IMG/VR virus record: IMGVR_UViG_3300021091_000269
Location: 1 to 30,998 of that record
Origin: a virus
Length of the DNA stretch: 30,998 bases
Reading direction: 5' to 3' (one strand)
Below the pieces are notes generated by a model. The model ran no database searches, had not been told where the DNA came from, and was given only the letters and a program-made list of their open reading frames with translations. The translations under genes were made by a program, and so were the position numbers. Shown in pieces: positions 30,926 to 30,998 of this stretch (positions are counted from its first letter, which is position 1; the number at the start of each line of letters is the position of its first letter).

Positions 30926-30998
30926 TTATTTATTTTTAGGTCGGAAGGGGCAGTCAGGACATCCTGCCCCACAGCATCCCTTAGAGTGCGTTGCCACG
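30926..30998 (-). CDS. Cys-rich small protein, C-terminal 23 residues (cut by right edge)
   Basis: The open frame enters at the window edge and reads VATHSKGCCGAGCPDCPFRP plus KNK and a stop (TAA at 30928-30926). The CCGxGCxxCPF pattern is like that of small proteins annotated DUF5522, found in cyanobacteria, phages and eukaryotes. The four Cys may bind zinc or an iron-sulphur centre, by inference. The start lies beyond the window. It is followed by a terminator, with a late box overlapping its stop region. Confidence 0.65.
   Translation of the reverse strand, partial: VATHSKGCCGAGCPDCPFRPKNK
30927..30934 (-). promoter_or_regulatory. T4-like late promoter -10 (AATAAATA) abutting terminator
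   Basis: AATAAATA on the minus strand, covering the last codons of the Cys-rich gene, 27 nt before ATG 30900. It lies just upstream of the terminator hairpin at 30908-30924, so initiation would fall inside the hairpin's first arm. Confidence 0.5.

Noticed and set aside
30901-30972. N-terminal extension of the 45-residue gene to ATG 30972
   Set aside because: It would cover a terminator hairpin and overlap the Cys-rich gene's end in another frame.
1-30998. CRISPR array, insertion sequence or integrase
   Set aside because: No regularly spaced repeats, transposase or recombinase motifs were seen; the window looks like a lytic phage genome section.

Overview
The window is a low-GC, densely packed piece of a T4-like cyanophage (a cyanomyovirus infecting marine Synechococcus or Prochlorococcus). 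The reasons are: T4-type baseplate and head-completion genes (gp2, gp4, gp5, gp27, gp26/51, gp48, gp53 and gp54 types); T4-type replication and late-transcription genes (gp32, gp33, gp59, RNase H); and genes typical of cyanophages and their hosts (CP12-like protein, DUF1825, PhoH, ThyX, SpeD, glutaredoxin). Almost everything is on the minus strand, so the left edge of the window is transcriptionally downstream. Only the gp48-gp53 pair lies on the plus strand. No search was run; names rest on recognisable motifs, length and gene order.

Layout, left to right. 1-6287: tail-fibre and adhesin module with one fibre gene running off the left edge, four small proteins and a 1526-aa fibre-like protein. 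6397-7103: two small unknown genes either side of a tRNA-Leu(UAA). 7166-18397: baseplate hub and tail-length module, in transcription order gp26/51-like chaperone, two paralogous tape-measure-like proteins that carry cell-wall enzyme domains, gp27-like hub, CP12-like protein, gp5-like spike. 18440-20258: gp54-like, gp2-like and gp4. 20290-22147 (+): gp48-like and gp53. 22179-25787: gp32, DUF1825, gp59, gp33, RecB/MGME1-like nuclease, PhoH. 25793-30998: small unknown genes, ThyX, RNase H, a membrane protein, glutaredoxin, SpeD and a Cys-rich protein cut by the right edge.

How it works together. The right half makes and repairs DNA, supplies thymidylate and polyamine, and loads the late-transcription factor. 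The left half builds the baseplate, tail tube and fibres. Late genes are preceded by T4-like NATAAATA -10 boxes, mostly 25-40 nt before the start codon. gp32 and the tRNA have near-consensus sigma70 promoters instead.

The strongest unusual signal is a -1 programmed frameshift at the end of the gp26/51-like gene. It has a perfect T TTT TTC slippery heptamer, an SD-like GAGGGA 8 nt upstream, a stop codon two codons later, and an open -1 frame that ends one nucleotide before the tape-measure-like gene. This is the arrangement of lambda G/GT-type tail assembly chaperones. Other points are a gp5-like spike with no lysozyme while wall-degrading domains sit in the two tape-measure paralogues, a CP12-like gene inside the hub operon, late promoters abutting terminator hairpins, and -35 boxes that contain the upstream gene's stop codon.
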